A DNA stretch of 64,000 nucleotides from Amycolatopsis endophytica (GCF_013410405.1 NZ_JACCFK010000001.1:2852001-2916000), one strand, 5' to 3'. Shown: positions 37,575 through 48,262, counted from the first letter of the stretch. The notes: generated from the sequence alone by a model not told the origin. A program made the numbers and translations.

Positions 37575-39125
37575 ATGTGCATGGGTTGCGGGGTTTCCCG
37601 ACGCGGTTTCCTGCAGGCGGCATCCGTGGCGGGGGCGGTGACCCTCGCGCCGGTCACCTTCGCCGGAACCGCCGAAGCCAGTGAAACCACGCAGGGCCGG
37701 ACCGAGACGAAGGTCCTCACCGGACGGTTCGAGCCCGGCACGGAAGACTTCGTGTACCTGCCGGTGGAGGTCCCGGCGGGCGTGAGCCAGCTGTCGGTCG
37801 TCTACAGCTACGACAAGCCGACCGTGCCCAGCGGGACGCCCGGAAACTCCTGCGACATCGGCATCTTCGACCATCGCGGCACCAGGCTGGGCGGCGACGG
37901 GTTCCGCGGCTGGTCCGGCGGCTTCCGGGACCGTTTCTCCATCAGCCGCACCGAGGCGACACCCGGCTACCTGCCCGGCGACGTCACGCGCGGTACCTGG
38001 AACATCGTCCTCGGCCCGTACACGATCGCGCCGCAGGGCATGAACTACCGCGTCGAGGCGACCCTCACCTACGGTCCCGCGGGCCCCGCGTACCAGCCGA
38101 ACTATCCGCCCGAGCGGACGCGCGTCCGCGGCCGCCGCTGGTACCGCGGCGACTGCCACCTGCACACCGTCTACTCCGACGGCAAGCGGTTGCCCGCCGA
38201 GGTGGCCGCCGGTGCGCGCGAAGCCGGGCTCGACTTCATCACCTCGACCGACCACAACACGTCCTCGTCCCACGGGGTGTGGGGCGAATTCGCCGGCGAC
38301 GACCTGCTGATCGTGCTGGGCGAAGAGGTCACCACCCGCAACGGCCACTGGCTCGCTCTCGGCGTGCGGCCCGGCCAGTTCGTCGACTGGCGGTACCGGT
38401 CCCGCGACAACGAGATCGACGAGTACCAGCGTGCGGTGCACCGTTCCGGCGGCCTCTGCGTCGCCGCGCACCCGTACTGCCCGTGGGTCGGGTGCAACTT
38501 CAAGTTCGGCTACGACGGCTTCGACGCGGTCGAGGTGTGGAACGGCCCGTGGACGTGGGACGACGACGCCGCCGTGTCCGAATGGGACAACACTCTGGTG
38601 GAATCCGTGCGCGGCAAGGGAAGCTTGCTGCCCGCGATGGGCAACAGCGACGCGCACAACCCGGGCCAGGTGATCGGCCTGCCGCAGACCGTCGTCCTCG
38701 CCGACGCGCTCACCCGCGACGCGATCCTCGACGGGATCAAATCGGGGCGCAGCTGGATCGCCGAGTCCGCCCGGGTGCAACTGTCACTCGCGGCGACCGG
38801 GCCGCGCGGGCAGGCCGCCGGTATCGGCGATCGTCTCTCCGTGGCCGCCGGGGACAAGGTGGCCGTGCGACTGGACGTCTCCGGTGTACCGGACGGAACC
38901 GTCCGCCTCATCACCGATGAGGGACAGGTGTTCCAGCAGAGCCTTCCCGCTTCGGGGAGCGGCAGCGTGACGTGGCTGACCACGCCCGCGGTGTCGGCTT
39001 ATGTGCGTGCTGAGGTGCGTCACCCCCTTCCCGATGGATCCGCGGGCGCTCCCGCGTTGTCGCCCGGTCTGAACTTCGGGGCGATGGCGGCGATGACGAA
39101 CCCGGTCTTCCTCGGCCGGGTCTGA
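37575..39125 (+). CDS. Tat-exported PHP-domain metallohydrolase (CehA/McbA-like)
   Basis: 516 aa from ATG 37575 (MCMGCGVSRRGFLQ); ATG 37581 is possible. The twin-arginine signal has SRRGFLQ (Arg9-Arg10), a hydrophobic stretch and cleavage near AEASE. A beta-sandwich (60-180) precedes the PHP domain. Metal residues appear in RGDCHLHTVYSDGK (195-), TSTDHNTSSSHG and AAHPYCPW plus GNSDAHNPG. These are typical of CehA/McbA-type phosphoesterase or carbamate hydrolase relatives. Acts outside the membrane after folding in the cytoplasm. Substrate unknown. Confidence 0.88.
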   Translation: MCMGCGVSRRGFLQAASVAGAVTLAPVTFAGTAEASETTQGRTETKVLTGRFEPGTEDFVYLPVEVPAGVSQLSVVYSYDKPTVPSGTPGNSCDIGIFDHRGTRLGGDGFRGWSGGFRDRFSISRTEATPGYLPGDVTRGTWNIVLGPYTIAPQGMNYRVEATLTYGPAGPAYQPNYPPERTRVRGRRWYRGDCHLHTVYSDGKRLPAEVAAGAREAGLDFITSTDHNTSSSHGVWGEFAGDDLLIVLGEEVTTRNGHWLALGVRPGQFVDWRYRSRDNEIDEYQRAVHRSGGLCVAAHPYCPWVGCNFKFGYDGFDAVEVWNGPWTWDDDAAVSEWDNTLVESVRGKGSLLPAMGNSDAHNPGQVIGLPQTVVLADALTRDAILDGIKSGRSWIAESARVQLSLAATGPRGQAAGIGDRLSVAAGDKVAVRLDVSGVPDGTVRLITDEGQVFQQSLPASGSGSVTWLTTPAVSAYVRAEVRHPLPDGSAGAPALSPGLNFGAMAAMTNPVFLGRV

Positions 39126-39162
39126 TCGCCGCCGCGCCCCCGCGCTCGAATCCGTATGGGCC

Positions 39163-40674
39163 TCACCCCTTCAAGGTGGCGCGGACGGCGTCGATGGTGT
39201 CGGCGTCGGCCGCCTCCTTGTCGGGGCGGTAACGCACCACGCGGGCGAAACGCAGTGCGACACCGCCCGGATAGCGGGTGCTGACCTGGGCGCCGTCCAG
39301 TTCGATCTCGACCACCAGCTCGGGCCGGACGTGCACGGCCCAGCGGTCGCGGTGGGACTCGATCTCCTGGAGCGTCGTGGTCTGCCACGCCAGGAGCTCG
39401 TCGGTGAGCCCCTTGAACGTCTTGCCGACCATGATCGGCGGTCCGCCGTCCGGATCGCGGGCGCCGAGGTGCAGGTTGGACAGGTAACCCGTGCGCCGGC
39501 CGTGGCCCCATTCCGCGGCGAGGACGACGAGGTCGAGCGTGTGCACCGGCTTCACCTTCAGCCACGCCCGGCCCCGCCGCCCCGCCGCGTACGGCGAATC
39601 GAGGGCCTTGACCATCACGCCCTCGTGTCCGGCTTCGAGGGCGGCCGTGAGGATCGCGCCCGGATCGGGCGGGTCCGTCCGGCCCGGGATGAGGTGCTCG
39701 CCCGCCACCCGGCGCAGCGCCTCATTGCGGTCCCGCAACGGCTCGTCCAGCAGGTCCTGACCGTCCAGGTGCAGGCAGTCGAAGAAGTACGGCCGCAGCA
39801 GCAACGCGCGCACCTGCTCCTCGCGCGTGCTGCCGAACCGGCTCATCGTCTCCTGGAACGGCCGTGGCCTGCCGTCGTCGGTCAGCGCGAGCGTCTCGCC
39901 GTCGAGCACCACCGACCGGCACGGCAGCGCTCGCACCAAAGACACCAGCTCGCCCACGTGCTGGGTGATCTCGCGCAGTGTTCTCGTGTACACGTGGACC
40001 TCGTCGCCCTCGCGGTGCACCTGAATCCGCGCTCCGTCCATTTTGTACTCCACGATGGCGGACGGGTGTTCCCGCACCGCTTCGTCGAGCGACTCGGCCG
40101 GGGACGCCAGCATCGGCCGCAGCGGACGCCCCAGTTCGAGCCGGAACTCCCCGAGCGCGGCCTCGCCACCGGTGACCGCCGCCGAAGCGGTGACCGGCAG
40201 CCGCCCGGAGAGCATGAACGCGCGCCGGACGGCTTCGGCGGGCACCCGCGCTGCCGCCGCGATCCCGTCCAGCATCACGCCTTCCAGCGCTCCCTGCCGC
40301 AGCTCGCCGGTGAGCAGGCGGAACAGGAACTGCTGCTCGCCTTCGGTGGCGCGGGTGAACAGCTCCGTCAGCAGAACGGTGCGGCGTTTCGCCGATCCGC
40401 TGCCGGAAGCCGCTCCCACCGCGCCGAGGGCGTCGTCGACCTCGGCGACCGTCAGGTTCGCCCGGCCCGCCGGGCTCGCGCCCAGCTCGGCCAGCGTGCG
40501 CCATCCCGTCCCGATGCGGCCCTGGGTGGGCTGACCGGTCAGGAAGGCCACGACGGCGGGCAGTTCCCGCTCGCCGGCGCGGTTGAGCAGGTCTGCCAGC
40601 GTCGCGATCTTCGCCTTGCGCGAGCGGGTGGCCGCTAGCGCGGCGGAGGCGGTGACGACGTCGGCGAGCAACAT
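39163..40674 (-). CDS. ligB: ATP-dependent DNA ligase (LigB type)
   Basis: 503 aa. N-terminal DNA-binding domain (1-175), nucleotidyltransferase domain with adenylation Lys211 in VEYKMDGARIQVHR, VLDGETLAL, HEGVMVKALDSPY and LKVKPVHTLD, and a C-terminal OB fold (about 390-503). Seals nicks with ATP. Length and layout fit mycobacterial LigB (Rv3062). It overlaps the end of the EamA transporter gene by 40 bp and may be translated from that mRNA. LigA (NAD) would be the essential ligase elsewhere. Confidence 0.93.
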   Translation of the reverse strand: MLLADVVTASAALAATRSRKAKIATLADLLNRAGERELPAVVAFLTGQPTQGRIGTGWRTLAELGASPAGRANLTVAEVDDALGAVGAASGSGSAKRRTVLLTELFTRATEGEQQFLFRLLTGELRQGALEGVMLDGIAAAARVPAEAVRRAFMLSGRLPVTASAAVTGGEAALGEFRLELGRPLRPMLASPAESLDEAVREHPSAIVEYKMDGARIQVHREGDEVHVYTRTLREITQHVGELVSLVRALPCRSVVLDGETLALTDDGRPRPFQETMSRFGSTREEQVRALLLRPYFFDCLHLDGQDLLDEPLRDRNEALRRVAGEHLIPGRTDPPDPGAILTAALEAGHEGVMVKALDSPYAAGRRGRAWLKVKPVHTLDLVVLAAEWGHGRRTGYLSNLHLGARDPDGGPPIMVGKTFKGLTDELLAWQTTTLQEIESHRDRWAVHVRPELVVEIELDGAQVSTRYPGGVALRFARVVRYRPDKEAADADTIDAVRATLKG

Positions 40675-41564
40675 GCGGACATCATCTCCCGCCCCACCGA
40701 CAATTTCCGGGAACTGCGCAGGACCAGCCCGACCGCACCCAGGCAGACGAGCAGCCCGAGCAGGCCACGCACAGTGATCGTGTCACCGAACATGATCCAA
40801 GCCATGACCATCGTCGTGGGCGGTGTGAGGTACAGCAGGGTCGAAACCGTTGTCAGGGAGCTACGACGCAGCACCAGCCAGTAGCAGCCGTACCCCCCGA
40901 ACGTGGAAAACAGCACGACCCACCCGATCGCGTACCAGAATCCGGAATTCACCGGCGGAACCAGCTGACCGGTGGCCGCCGCGATCCCGCTGAACAGGAC
41001 CGCGCTCGTCGCGCACTGCACGACCAGGCCGTCCACGAGCGGGACGTCCGAAGCCGTCTTGCGCTCGATCAGCGTCGCGGTCACCAGCGCGAGCATCGCC
41101 AGGAAGGGCAGCCCGTACGCCAGCGCGGGTGTGCCCGGGCGTCCCGACAGGTCGCCGCCGACCACGAGGGCGACCCCGCCGAGCCCGACGACCAGACCGG
41201 TCCAGCGCAACGTCCCGGCCCGTTCGCCGAGCACGAACTGCCCGAGTACCACCGCCACGATCGGCTGCAGGGCGGCGATCAGCGCGGAAGTCCCCGCGCC
41301 TACACCGAAATCGGCCGCCGCGTAGACGCAGTAGAGGTACGCGCCCTGTGAGAGCAGCCCGAGACCGGCTTGCACGGCGACGTCGCGCGGTCGCATCGAA
41401 CGCCGCCGGTACACCCACCACGCGCCGAGCAACAAGGCCGCGATCACGAAGCGCCAGGCGAGCAGCGTCACCGCGCCGCTGGACCGCGATCCGAGCGTCG
41501 CTCCCACGAATCCCGAGCTCCAGAACAGCACGAACCCGGCTCCGGCGATGGCGTTGCCCCGCAT
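40635..41564 (-). CDS. EamA/DMT-family exporter
   Basis: 309 aa from ATG 41564 with AAGGAGGG four bases upstream. Ten membrane helices in two EamA halves (ALLLGAWWVYR, LGLLSQGAYLYCVYAAADFG, VVLGQFVLGERAGTLRWTGL, PTTMVMAWIMFGDTITV). Substrate class is metabolites or amino-acid-like compounds; unknown. Divergent from a TetR gene with two operators between them, so expression is likely derepressed by a ligand, perhaps the exported compound. Its 3' end runs 40 bp into ligB. Confidence 0.9.
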   Translation of the reverse strand: MRGNAIAGAGFVLFWSSGFVGATLGSRSSGAVTLLAWRFVIAALLLGAWWVYRRRSMRPRDVAVQAGLGLLSQGAYLYCVYAAADFGVGAGTSALIAALQPIVAVVLGQFVLGERAGTLRWTGLVVGLGGVALVVGGDLSGRPGTPALAYGLPFLAMLALVTATLIERKTASDVPLVDGLVVQCATSAVLFSGIAAATGQLVPPVNSGFWYAIGWVVLFSTFGGYGCYWLVLRRSSLTTVSTLLYLTPPTTMVMAWIMFGDTITVRGLLGLLVCLGAVGLVLRSSRKLSVGREMMSACCSPTSSPPPPR

Positions 41565-41581
41565 CCGGCCCTCCTTCGCGG

Positions 41582-41597
41582 TATACCGATCTGTATA
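41582..41597. promoter_or_regulatory. TetR operator 1 (TATAC-N6-GTATA)
   Basis: TATACCGATCTGTATA: TATAC at 41582-41586 and GTATA at 41593-41597. 18 bp from the exporter start. Second copy 28 bp away. Confidence 0.75.
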
Positions 41598-41609
41598 GCC
41601 CACCGTAGC

Positions 41610-41625
41610 TATACCGACCTGTATA
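41610..41625. promoter_or_regulatory. TetR operator 2 (TATAC-N6-GTATA)
   Basis: TATACCGACCTGTATA at 41610-41625, differing from operator 1 at one spacer base. Ends 8 bp before the TetR GTG start, which suggests a leaderless or very short TetR mRNA and autoregulation. Confidence 0.75.
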
Positions 41626-41633
41626 CTCAACTC

Positions 41634-42218
41634 GTGGAGACGGAGAAGCCGCTGACGCCCGCCGCGGAACGGATCCTCACCGTGGCCGGGAAGTTGTTCT
41701 ACGGCAACGGGATCCACGCCGTGGGCGTGGACACGATCGCCGCCGAGGCCGGCGTCACGAAAAAGACGCTGTACGACCGCTTCGGTTCGAAGGCCGAGCT
41801 GGTCGCGCTCTACCTGCGCCGCCGCGACGAGCGCTGGCGCGAGTGGGTGCGGTCCCGTGACGACCCGCGCGCGACACCCGCTCGGCGGATGCTGCGCGTT
41901 TTCGACGCGCTGGCCGAGTGGATGGTCAAGGAGAATTCACGAGGGTGCGCTTTCGTCAACGCGCACGCGGAACTTCCGTCGGCCGACCACCCCGGGCGGC
42001 GCGTGATCACCGCGTCGAAGGAGTGGCTGCTCGAACACCTGCGTGACCTGGCTGCCGAGGCCGGGGCGCGGAACCCGCGGCGGCTGGCGGAGACCCTGCT
42101 GATCCTCGTCGAAGGAGCGACGGTCACGGCGTCGCTGGAGGTGGTTCCGACAGCCGTGACGACGGCGAAGCGGGTCGCGCAATCGCTGATCGACGAGGCG
42201 ACGGGGTCAGCCGAGTGA
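41634..42218 (+). CDS. TetR-family regulator of the divergent exporter
   Basis: 194 aa from GTG 41634 (METEKPLTPAAERIL). N-terminal helix-turn-helix: VGVDTIAAEAGVTKKTLYDR, then FGSKAELVALYL. The C-terminal ligand domain has GCAFVNAHAELPSADHPG, a stretch common to AcrR/TetR_C regulators that use Cys or small effectors. Two near-identical palindromes in the 69-bp divergent spacer are its likely sites. The last 12 bp overlap the convergent sigma-factor gene. Confidence 0.92.
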   Translation: METEKPLTPAAERILTVAGKLFYGNGIHAVGVDTIAAEAGVTKKTLYDRFGSKAELVALYLRRRDERWREWVRSRDDPRATPARRMLRVFDALAEWMVKENSRGCAFVNAHAELPSADHPGRRVITASKEWLLEHLRDLAAEAGARNPRRLAETLLILVEGATVTASLEVVPTAVTTAKRVAQSLIDEATGSAE

Positions 42219-42761
42219 CGCGGTCCGCCCGGTGGAACCGAGCGCGGACGTCAGGTCCTCGCGCGCCCGGAACACCCGGGACCGGATGGTGCCGACCGCG
42301 CAGTCGCACACCTGCGCCGCGTCGGCGTAGGACAGGCCGATGACCTGCGTGAGCACGAACGCCTCCCGGCGCTCCGGCTCCAGTTCGGCGACCAGCTCGC
42401 GCAGCACCACGAGCCGCCCGTGGTCCGGCGTCCGCGCGCCGCTCTGCTCCGCCGCGGCCACCCAGTCCTCGACCTGGCTGGTCCGCGGTCGCCGCCGCGA
42501 AGTGCGCAGGTGGTCGGCCGCGACGCGCTTGGCGATCGACAACAGCCACATCCGGGCCGGTGAGCGTCCCTCGAACGACGGCAGCGCGCCGAAGGCCCGC
42601 AGGTAGGTCTCCTGCGTGAGGTCCTCGGCCACACCAGGATCGGACAGGTAGGTCAGCAGCCGGTGCAGCTGGCGCTGCGTGGCGGCCACGAAACGCTCGG
42701 CGGCCGCACGATCGCCGCGCGCCGCCGCGAAGGCGTGCCGCGTGATCTCCTCGTCGTCCAC
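42207..42761 (-). CDS. ECF RNA polymerase sigma factor (SigC-like)
   Basis: 184 aa. Region 2: RLLTYLSDPGVAEDLTQETY then LRAFGALPSFEGRSPARMWLLSI; region 4: REAFVLTQVIGLSYADAAQ then VCDCAVGTIRSRVFRAR. No C-terminal extension. The divergent gene codes for a zinc-finger anti-sigma-like membrane protein, which is the probable regulator although the pair is not in one operon. Overlaps TetR by 12 bp tail to tail. Closest in style to mycobacterial SigC, but this is only a resemblance. Confidence 0.9.
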   Translation of the reverse strand: MDDEEITRHAFAAARGDRAAAERFVAATQRQLHRLLTYLSDPGVAEDLTQETYLRAFGALPSFEGRSPARMWLLSIAKRVAADHLRTSRRRPRTSQVEDWVAAAEQSGARTPDHGRLVVLRELVAELEPERREAFVLTQVIGLSYADAAQVCDCAVGTIRSRVFRAREDLTSALGSTGRTASLG

Positions 42762-42881
42762 GTCGCGTTCCTCCCGGTGCGGGCCTGGGCGAGAACCTTA
42801 TGGCCTCGGGCGCGGCCGGCGTCAATGGGACAGCACGGTTTCGGCAAATCCCACTCGTCCCACAGTGCGGACCGGTGCGGC

Positions 42882-42907
42882 GGAACTATCGTGCGTCACT
42901 CGGCGAC
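42882..42907 (+). promoter_or_regulatory. Weak candidate ECF promoter (GGAAC-N17-CGAC)
   Basis: GGAAC at 42882-42886, 17 nt, CGAC at 42904-42907, about 10 bp before the ATG of the anti-sigma-like gene. The -10 differs by one base from the CGTC/CGTT form; transcription would be nearly leaderless. Confidence 0.3.
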
Positions 42908-42916
42908 AATGCAGGT

Positions 42917-43639
42917 ATGGACTGTGCAACCGCGCGGGAGGCGATCTCGGCGACCCTCGACGGGGAGGAGCCCGGGGTCGACGCGGCGGCGCTGGACCAG
43001 CACGTCGCGCGCTGCCCGGCCTGCTTGGCCTGGCAGGACGACGCGGCGGCCGTGACCAGGCTCGCCCGTCTGGAGCCGGCCCTGCCCTCGCCCGACGTGA
43101 CCGGACGGGTGCTCGACCACCTGCCGTCGCCGCCGGCGAAGGTGGACTGGCCGCGGTGGACGCTGGTTTTCGCGGCGATCGCCCAGCTGTCCCTCGTCGT
43201 CTCGCAGCTGTTCCTGCCACAACCGATGGCGGGCGGGATGACGGTCCAGCCCGGATCGCACCTCGAGCACGAGGCCGTGGCGTTCAACTTCGCCATCGCC
43301 GTCGCGCTGCTGTGGGCGGCTTCGCGGCCGCGTCAGGCCCGCAGCCAGCTGCCGGTGCTGCTCAGCTTCACGGTCGTGCTCGTCGCGTTGTCGCTGTTCG
43401 ACGTGCTCGGTGACCGGGTCGGCTGGCAACGGCTGGTCAGCCACGTGCCGCTGCTGCTCGGGGTGCTGTGCGCGCTGCTGGTCGCGCGCCGCGACGGCCG
43501 CAGGCCCTGGCCCGGCGCCCGCGCGAAATCCGGGCAGGCGGTCGATGCCGCCACCGACGGTGGCAGGTACGAGACCGCCGGACCGGGCGCCCGGTCCCGC
43601 GAGCGTCAGCCTCCGGCGGCGCGGCGCAACGTCGCCTGA
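42917..43639 (+). CDS. zf-HC2 anti-sigma-like membrane protein
   Basis: 240 aa from ATG 42917 (MDCATAREAISATLDGEEPG). N-terminal ZAS motif HVARCPACLAW (HxxxCxxC) is the zinc anti-sigma signature. Helices follow (WTLVFAAIAQLSLVVSQLFL, FNFAIAVALLWAASR, LPVLLSFTVVLVALSLFDVL, LLLGVLCALLVARR), then a disordered tail. It probably sequesters the divergent ECF factor at the membrane; redox or envelope signals could release it. Membrane topology of the tail is uncertain. Confidence 0.85.
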   Translation: MDCATAREAISATLDGEEPGVDAAALDQHVARCPACLAWQDDAAAVTRLARLEPALPSPDVTGRVLDHLPSPPAKVDWPRWTLVFAAIAQLSLVVSQLFLPQPMAGGMTVQPGSHLEHEAVAFNFAIAVALLWAASRPRQARSQLPVLLSFTVVLVALSLFDVLGDRVGWQRLVSHVPLLLGVLCALLVARRDGRRPWPGARAKSGQAVDAATDGGRYETAGPGARSRERQPPAARRNVA

Positions 43640-43660
43640 TCGACGTGCGGTGATCCCGGC

Positions 43661-43687
43661 GTGGAGGCCACCGGCGGTGGCCTCCAC
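43661..43687. terminator. Bidirectional terminator between anti-sigma and fumC
   Basis: GTGGAGGCCACC (43661-43672), GGC loop, GGTGGCCTCCAC (43676-43687): perfect 12-bp stem. Confidence 0.88.
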
Positions 43688-43692
43688 GGAAA

Positions 43693-45090
<1,398 letters not shown>

Positions 45091-45193
45091 GACACGAGTC
45101 TGGCCCTTTCCCGCCACGGACGCTCCGTGTGTTTGAGCACCCGGAATGGTTAGATCGAAGGTGACCCTGATCACGGCGGAAGGGCGGCGGCCC

Positions 45194-46168
45194 ATGGACC
45201 TGTCAGTCGACGTGCTGATCGTCGGAGCCGGGCCGACCGGCTTGTTCGCCGCGTACTACGCCGGGTTCCGCGGGTTGTCGACGGCGATCGTGGACTCACT
45301 GCCCGAGGCGGGAGGGCAGGTCACCGCGATGTACCCGGAAAAGCTCATCTACGACGTCGGCGGTTTCCCCGCGGTGCGCGGCCGCGACCTGGTCAAGGGC
45401 CTCGTCGAGCAGGCCGCGCCGTTCGACCCGCGCTACCTGCTCGGGCGCAAGGCCGAAGAGCTGCGCCACGGCGACGACGGGCTGGACGTGGTGCTCGACG
45501 GCGGTGAGGTCGTGCACGCCGGAACCGTGCTGATCACGGCGGGCATCGGCGAATTCACCCCGCGCCCGCTGCCCGCCGGTGACGGATGGCTGGGCCGCGG
45601 CATGGTCCACTTCGTGCCGGCGCTCGACGCGCACGCGGGGCAACACGTGGTGGTGGTCGGCGGTGGTGACTCGGCGTTCGACTGGGTGCTCGCGCTGCAC
45701 CCGCTCGCGGCGAGCGTGACGCTGGTGCACCGTCGCGCGAAGTTCCGTGCGGCCGAGTCGATCGTCGGCCAGGCTCGCGAGATCGGTGCCCGGATCATCA
45801 CCGACGCGGAGGTCACCGCGCTGCGGGAAGGGCCGGACGGAGCGCTCGCCGAGGTCGAGGTGCGGGTCAAGGGTGAGGACCCGGTCGTGCTGCCCGCGCA
45901 GGCCGTGGTCGCCGCGCTCGGGTTCACCGCCGACCTCGGGCCCATCGAGAACTGGGGCCTCGACATCCACCAGCGGGCCATTCGTGTCGACTCGACCATG
46001 GCGACCGGCATCGAGCGGGTGTTCGCGGCCGGGGACGTCGCCGCCTACCCGGGCAAGGTCAAGCTGATCGCGACCGGGTTCGGCGAGGCCGCGACCGCGA
46101 TCAACAACATCGCCGTCACCCTCGACCCCGAGGCCCACCTGTTTCCCGGGCACTCGAGCAACGCTTGA
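45194..46168 (+). CDS. Ferredoxin/flavodoxin-NADP+ reductase (thioredoxin-reductase fold)
   Basis: 324 aa from ATG 45194 ([20 protein letters not shown]), preceded by GAAGGGCGG. FAD motif [16 protein letters not shown] and NAD(P) motif [15 protein letters not shown]-terminal [19 protein letters not shown]. There is no redox CxxC, so it is not thioredoxin reductase but the FNR type 2 (YumC) class, reducing ferredoxin from NADPH or the reverse. Its TGA directly abuts the stop of the convergent protease. Confidence 0.88.
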   Translation: MDLSVDVLIVGAGPTGLFAAYYAGFRGLSTAIVDSLPEAGGQVTAMYPEKLIYDVGGFPAVRGRDLVKGLVEQAAPFDPRYLLGRKAEELRHGDDGLDVVLDGGEVVHAGTVLITAGIGEFTPRPLPAGDGWLGRGMVHFVPALDAHAGQHVVVVGGGDSAFDWVLALHPLAASVTLVHRRAKFRAAESIVGQAREIGARIITDAEVTALREGPDGALAEVEVRVKGEDPVVLPAQAVVAALGFTADLGPIENWGLDIHQRAIRVDSTMATGIERVFAAGDVAAYPGKVKLIATGFGEAATAINNIAVTLDPEAHLFPGHSSNA

Positions 46169-47110
46169 CTACCCCGGAGGCGGCGGCGGGGCGGAGGTCG
46201 AGGTGGTGGTCGGCGTCGAGCTGGGCGGTGGCGGCGGTGCGGGGGCCGATGAGGGCGTCGGCGTCGGGCTCGGCGTCGAAGTGGGCGCAGGCTCGGGAAG
46301 GGGCGGCGGTGCCGGCGTGGGAGTCGGCGTTGGCGCGGGCACCGGTGGCGTCGTGGGCGGCGGAGCCGTCTGCTCGGTGATCCACCGCGTGTACGCGACC
46401 GCCGAGGTGTAGATCGACGGAGCCGTCGTGCAGGCCGGATCGTCGTTGCCGGACCGGCTGGTCAGGCCCAGCAGCAGCCACCGGTCACCCGCCCTGGCCA
46501 GCTCCGGGCCGCCGGAGTCGCCGTAGCAGGCGCCCGACTTGCCGCCGGGCGAGTCCGTGCACAGCTCCGAGGTCGCGTCGATGGACGCGCAACGCGCCGC
46601 GTCGACGAGGCTGGTGTCCAGCTGCTGCAGGTCGACCGGTGCCACTCCGCAACCCGGCGTCGGGCAGGTCTGGCCCCAGCCCAGCAGCCGCACCGAGGTC
46701 CCGACGTCCGTCGAGGTCCCGAGCCCGACCGGCGCGGCCTCCACCGGCGCGGCCAGGTGGACCAGTGCGATGTCCCCGCCAGGACCGCTCGGGTTGTAGT
46801 TCGGGTTCACGATGATCCGGTCGGGCTTGGCGACCTCGCCGCCCTGCGTGCGGTCGTTGCTGCCGATCCGCGCGAGGAACGCGTCCGGCGTCTTCTCCTG
46901 CACGCAGTGCGCGGCGGTCAGCAGCCACTGCGGCGTGATCAGTGACGCGCCGCAGAAGTGCCGTCCCGAAGACGTCTGCAGCGACGTCACGAACGAGTAG
47001 CTCTGGTCGGCGGACACACCGCCGACCAGGTCCGGCCTGGCCGCCGCCGACTGCGCGACCGTCCCGAAGACGAGCAGGCACGCGGCGGCGATCAGCAGGA
47101 GGCGTTTCAC
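46169..47110 (-). CDS. Secreted trypsin-like serine protease with Pro/Thr tail
   Basis: 313 aa, cleavable signal ([20 protein letters not shown], then SAAA). Catalytic His68 (LTAAHCV), Asp113 (GGDIALVHL) and Ser199 (GDSGGPEL) all intact, Cys pairs present (FCGASL, AHCV), oxyanion region normal. Residues about 250-313 are Pro/Thr/Ser-rich ([17 protein letters not shown]), probably a cell-wall spanning or glycosylated tail. The ATGA overlap with glpX (47107-47110) makes it the last gene of the glpX mRNA, an odd place for a secreted protease. Stop abuts the FNR stop. Confidence 0.92.
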   Translation of the reverse strand: MKRLLLIAAACLLVFGTVAQSAAARPDLVGGVSADQSYSFVTSLQTSSGRHFCGASLITPQWLLTAAHCVQEKTPDAFLARIGSNDRTQGGEVAKPDRIIVNPNYNPSGPGGDIALVHLAAPVEAAPVGLGTSTDVGTSVRLLGWGQTCPTPGCGVAPVDLQQLDTSLVDAARCASIDATSELCTDSPGGKSGACYGDSGGPELARAGDRWLLLGLTSRSGNDDPACTTAPSIYTSAVAYTRWITEQTAPPPTTPPVPAPTPTPTPAPPPLPEPAPTSTPSPTPTPSSAPAPPPPPSSTPTTTSTSAPPPPPG

Positions 47111-48177
47111 GGCAGCGGAGGCACCACATCGTCGTCGGGGATGTCGGTCAGGACTCCGTCGAAGTCGACGGAGGAGTACGCACGGAGCTTCGTCAGACGG
47201 TGATAGCCGTCGATCAGCCGCACCGTGCCGGACTTCGAGCGCATCACGATCGACTGCGTCGTCGCGCCACCCGAGCGGTAGTGCACGCCACGCAGCAGGT
47301 CGCCGTCGGTGACCCCGGTCGCGCAGAAGAACACGTTGTCACCGCGCACCAGGTCGTCCGTGCTGAGCACGCGGTCCAGGTCGTGCCCGGCTCCGAGCGC
47401 CTTCTCGCGCTCCGCGTCGTCCTTGGGCCACAGCCTGCCCTGCAGCTCGCCGCCGAGGCACTTCATCGCGCAGGCGGTGATGATGCCCTCCGGCGTGCCG
47501 CCGATGCCGAACAGCATGTCCACACCGGTGGTCGGGCGGGCCGCGGCGATCGCGCCGGCCACGTCACCGTCGGAGATGAAGCGGATCCGGGCGCCGGCCT
47601 CGCGGACCTCCTTGATCAGCTGCTCGTGCCGCGGCCGGTCGAGGATGCAGACCGTGACGTCCGAGACGTCGGTGTGCTTGGCCTTCGCGACCCGGCGGAT
47701 GTTCTCCGCGACCGGTGCGGACAGGTCCACGACCCCCGCGGCCTCGGGCCCCACGGCCAGCTTCTCCATGTAGAAGACCGCCGACGGGTCGAACATCGCC
47801 CCGCGCTCGGCGACCGCCAGTACCGCCAGCGCGTTCGGCATGCCCTTCGACATCAGGGTCGTGCCGTCAATCGGATCCACGGCGACATCGCACGCCGGGC
47901 CGTCCCCGTTGCCCACCTCTTCGCCGTTGTAGAGCATCGGGGCTTCGTCTTTTTCGCCCTCGCCGATGACCACGACGCCGCGCATCGACACGGTCGAGAT
48001 CAGCTGCCGCATCGCGTCGACGGCAGCACCGTCGCCCGAGTTCTTGTCACCCTTGCCGACCCACCGCCCGGCGGCCATCGCCGCGGCCTCGGTGACGCGC
48101 ACCAGTTCCATCGCGAGGTTGCGATCCGGCGCTTCCTTGCGTCTGGTCGTGTCCGGGGACGGGGTGCCGCTGGTCAT
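47107..48177 (-). CDS. glpX: Class II fructose-1,6-bisphosphatase
   Basis: 356 aa. GlpX motifs: [11 protein letters not shown] and [13 protein letters not shown] (metal site), [25 protein letters not shown]. Lithium-sensitive class II FBPase of gluconeogenesis. Orthologue of Rv1099c. An N-terminal extension of about 15 residues is Ser/Thr-rich. Upstream gene xseB lies 85 bp away, same strand. The DUF4245 gene (Rv1100) that accompanies it in mycobacteria is missing here. Confidence 0.95.
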   Translation of the reverse strand: MTSGTPSPDTTRRKEAPDRNLAMELVRVTEAAAMAAGRWVGKGDKNSGDGAAVDAMRQLISTVSMRGVVVIGEGEKDEAPMLYNGEEVGNGDGPACDVAVDPIDGTTLMSKGMPNALAVLAVAERGAMFDPSAVFYMEKLAVGPEAAGVVDLSAPVAENIRRVAKAKHTDVSDVTVCILDRPRHEQLIKEVREAGARIRFISDGDVAGAIAAARPTTGVDMLFGIGGTPEGIITACAMKCLGGELQGRLWPKDDAEREKALGAGHDLDRVLSTDDLVRGDNVFFCATGVTDGDLLRGVHYRSGGATTQSIVMRSKSGTVRLIDGYHRLTKLRAYSSVDFDGVLTDIPDDDVVPPLP

Positions 48178-48262
48178 TGCTGCCCTCCAGGTTGCTGCCG
48201 GCGCGGGTAACGATTCTCGCAGACTCGCGCGAACTCGCAGGGCAGCGAGGCGATGGGGAATG

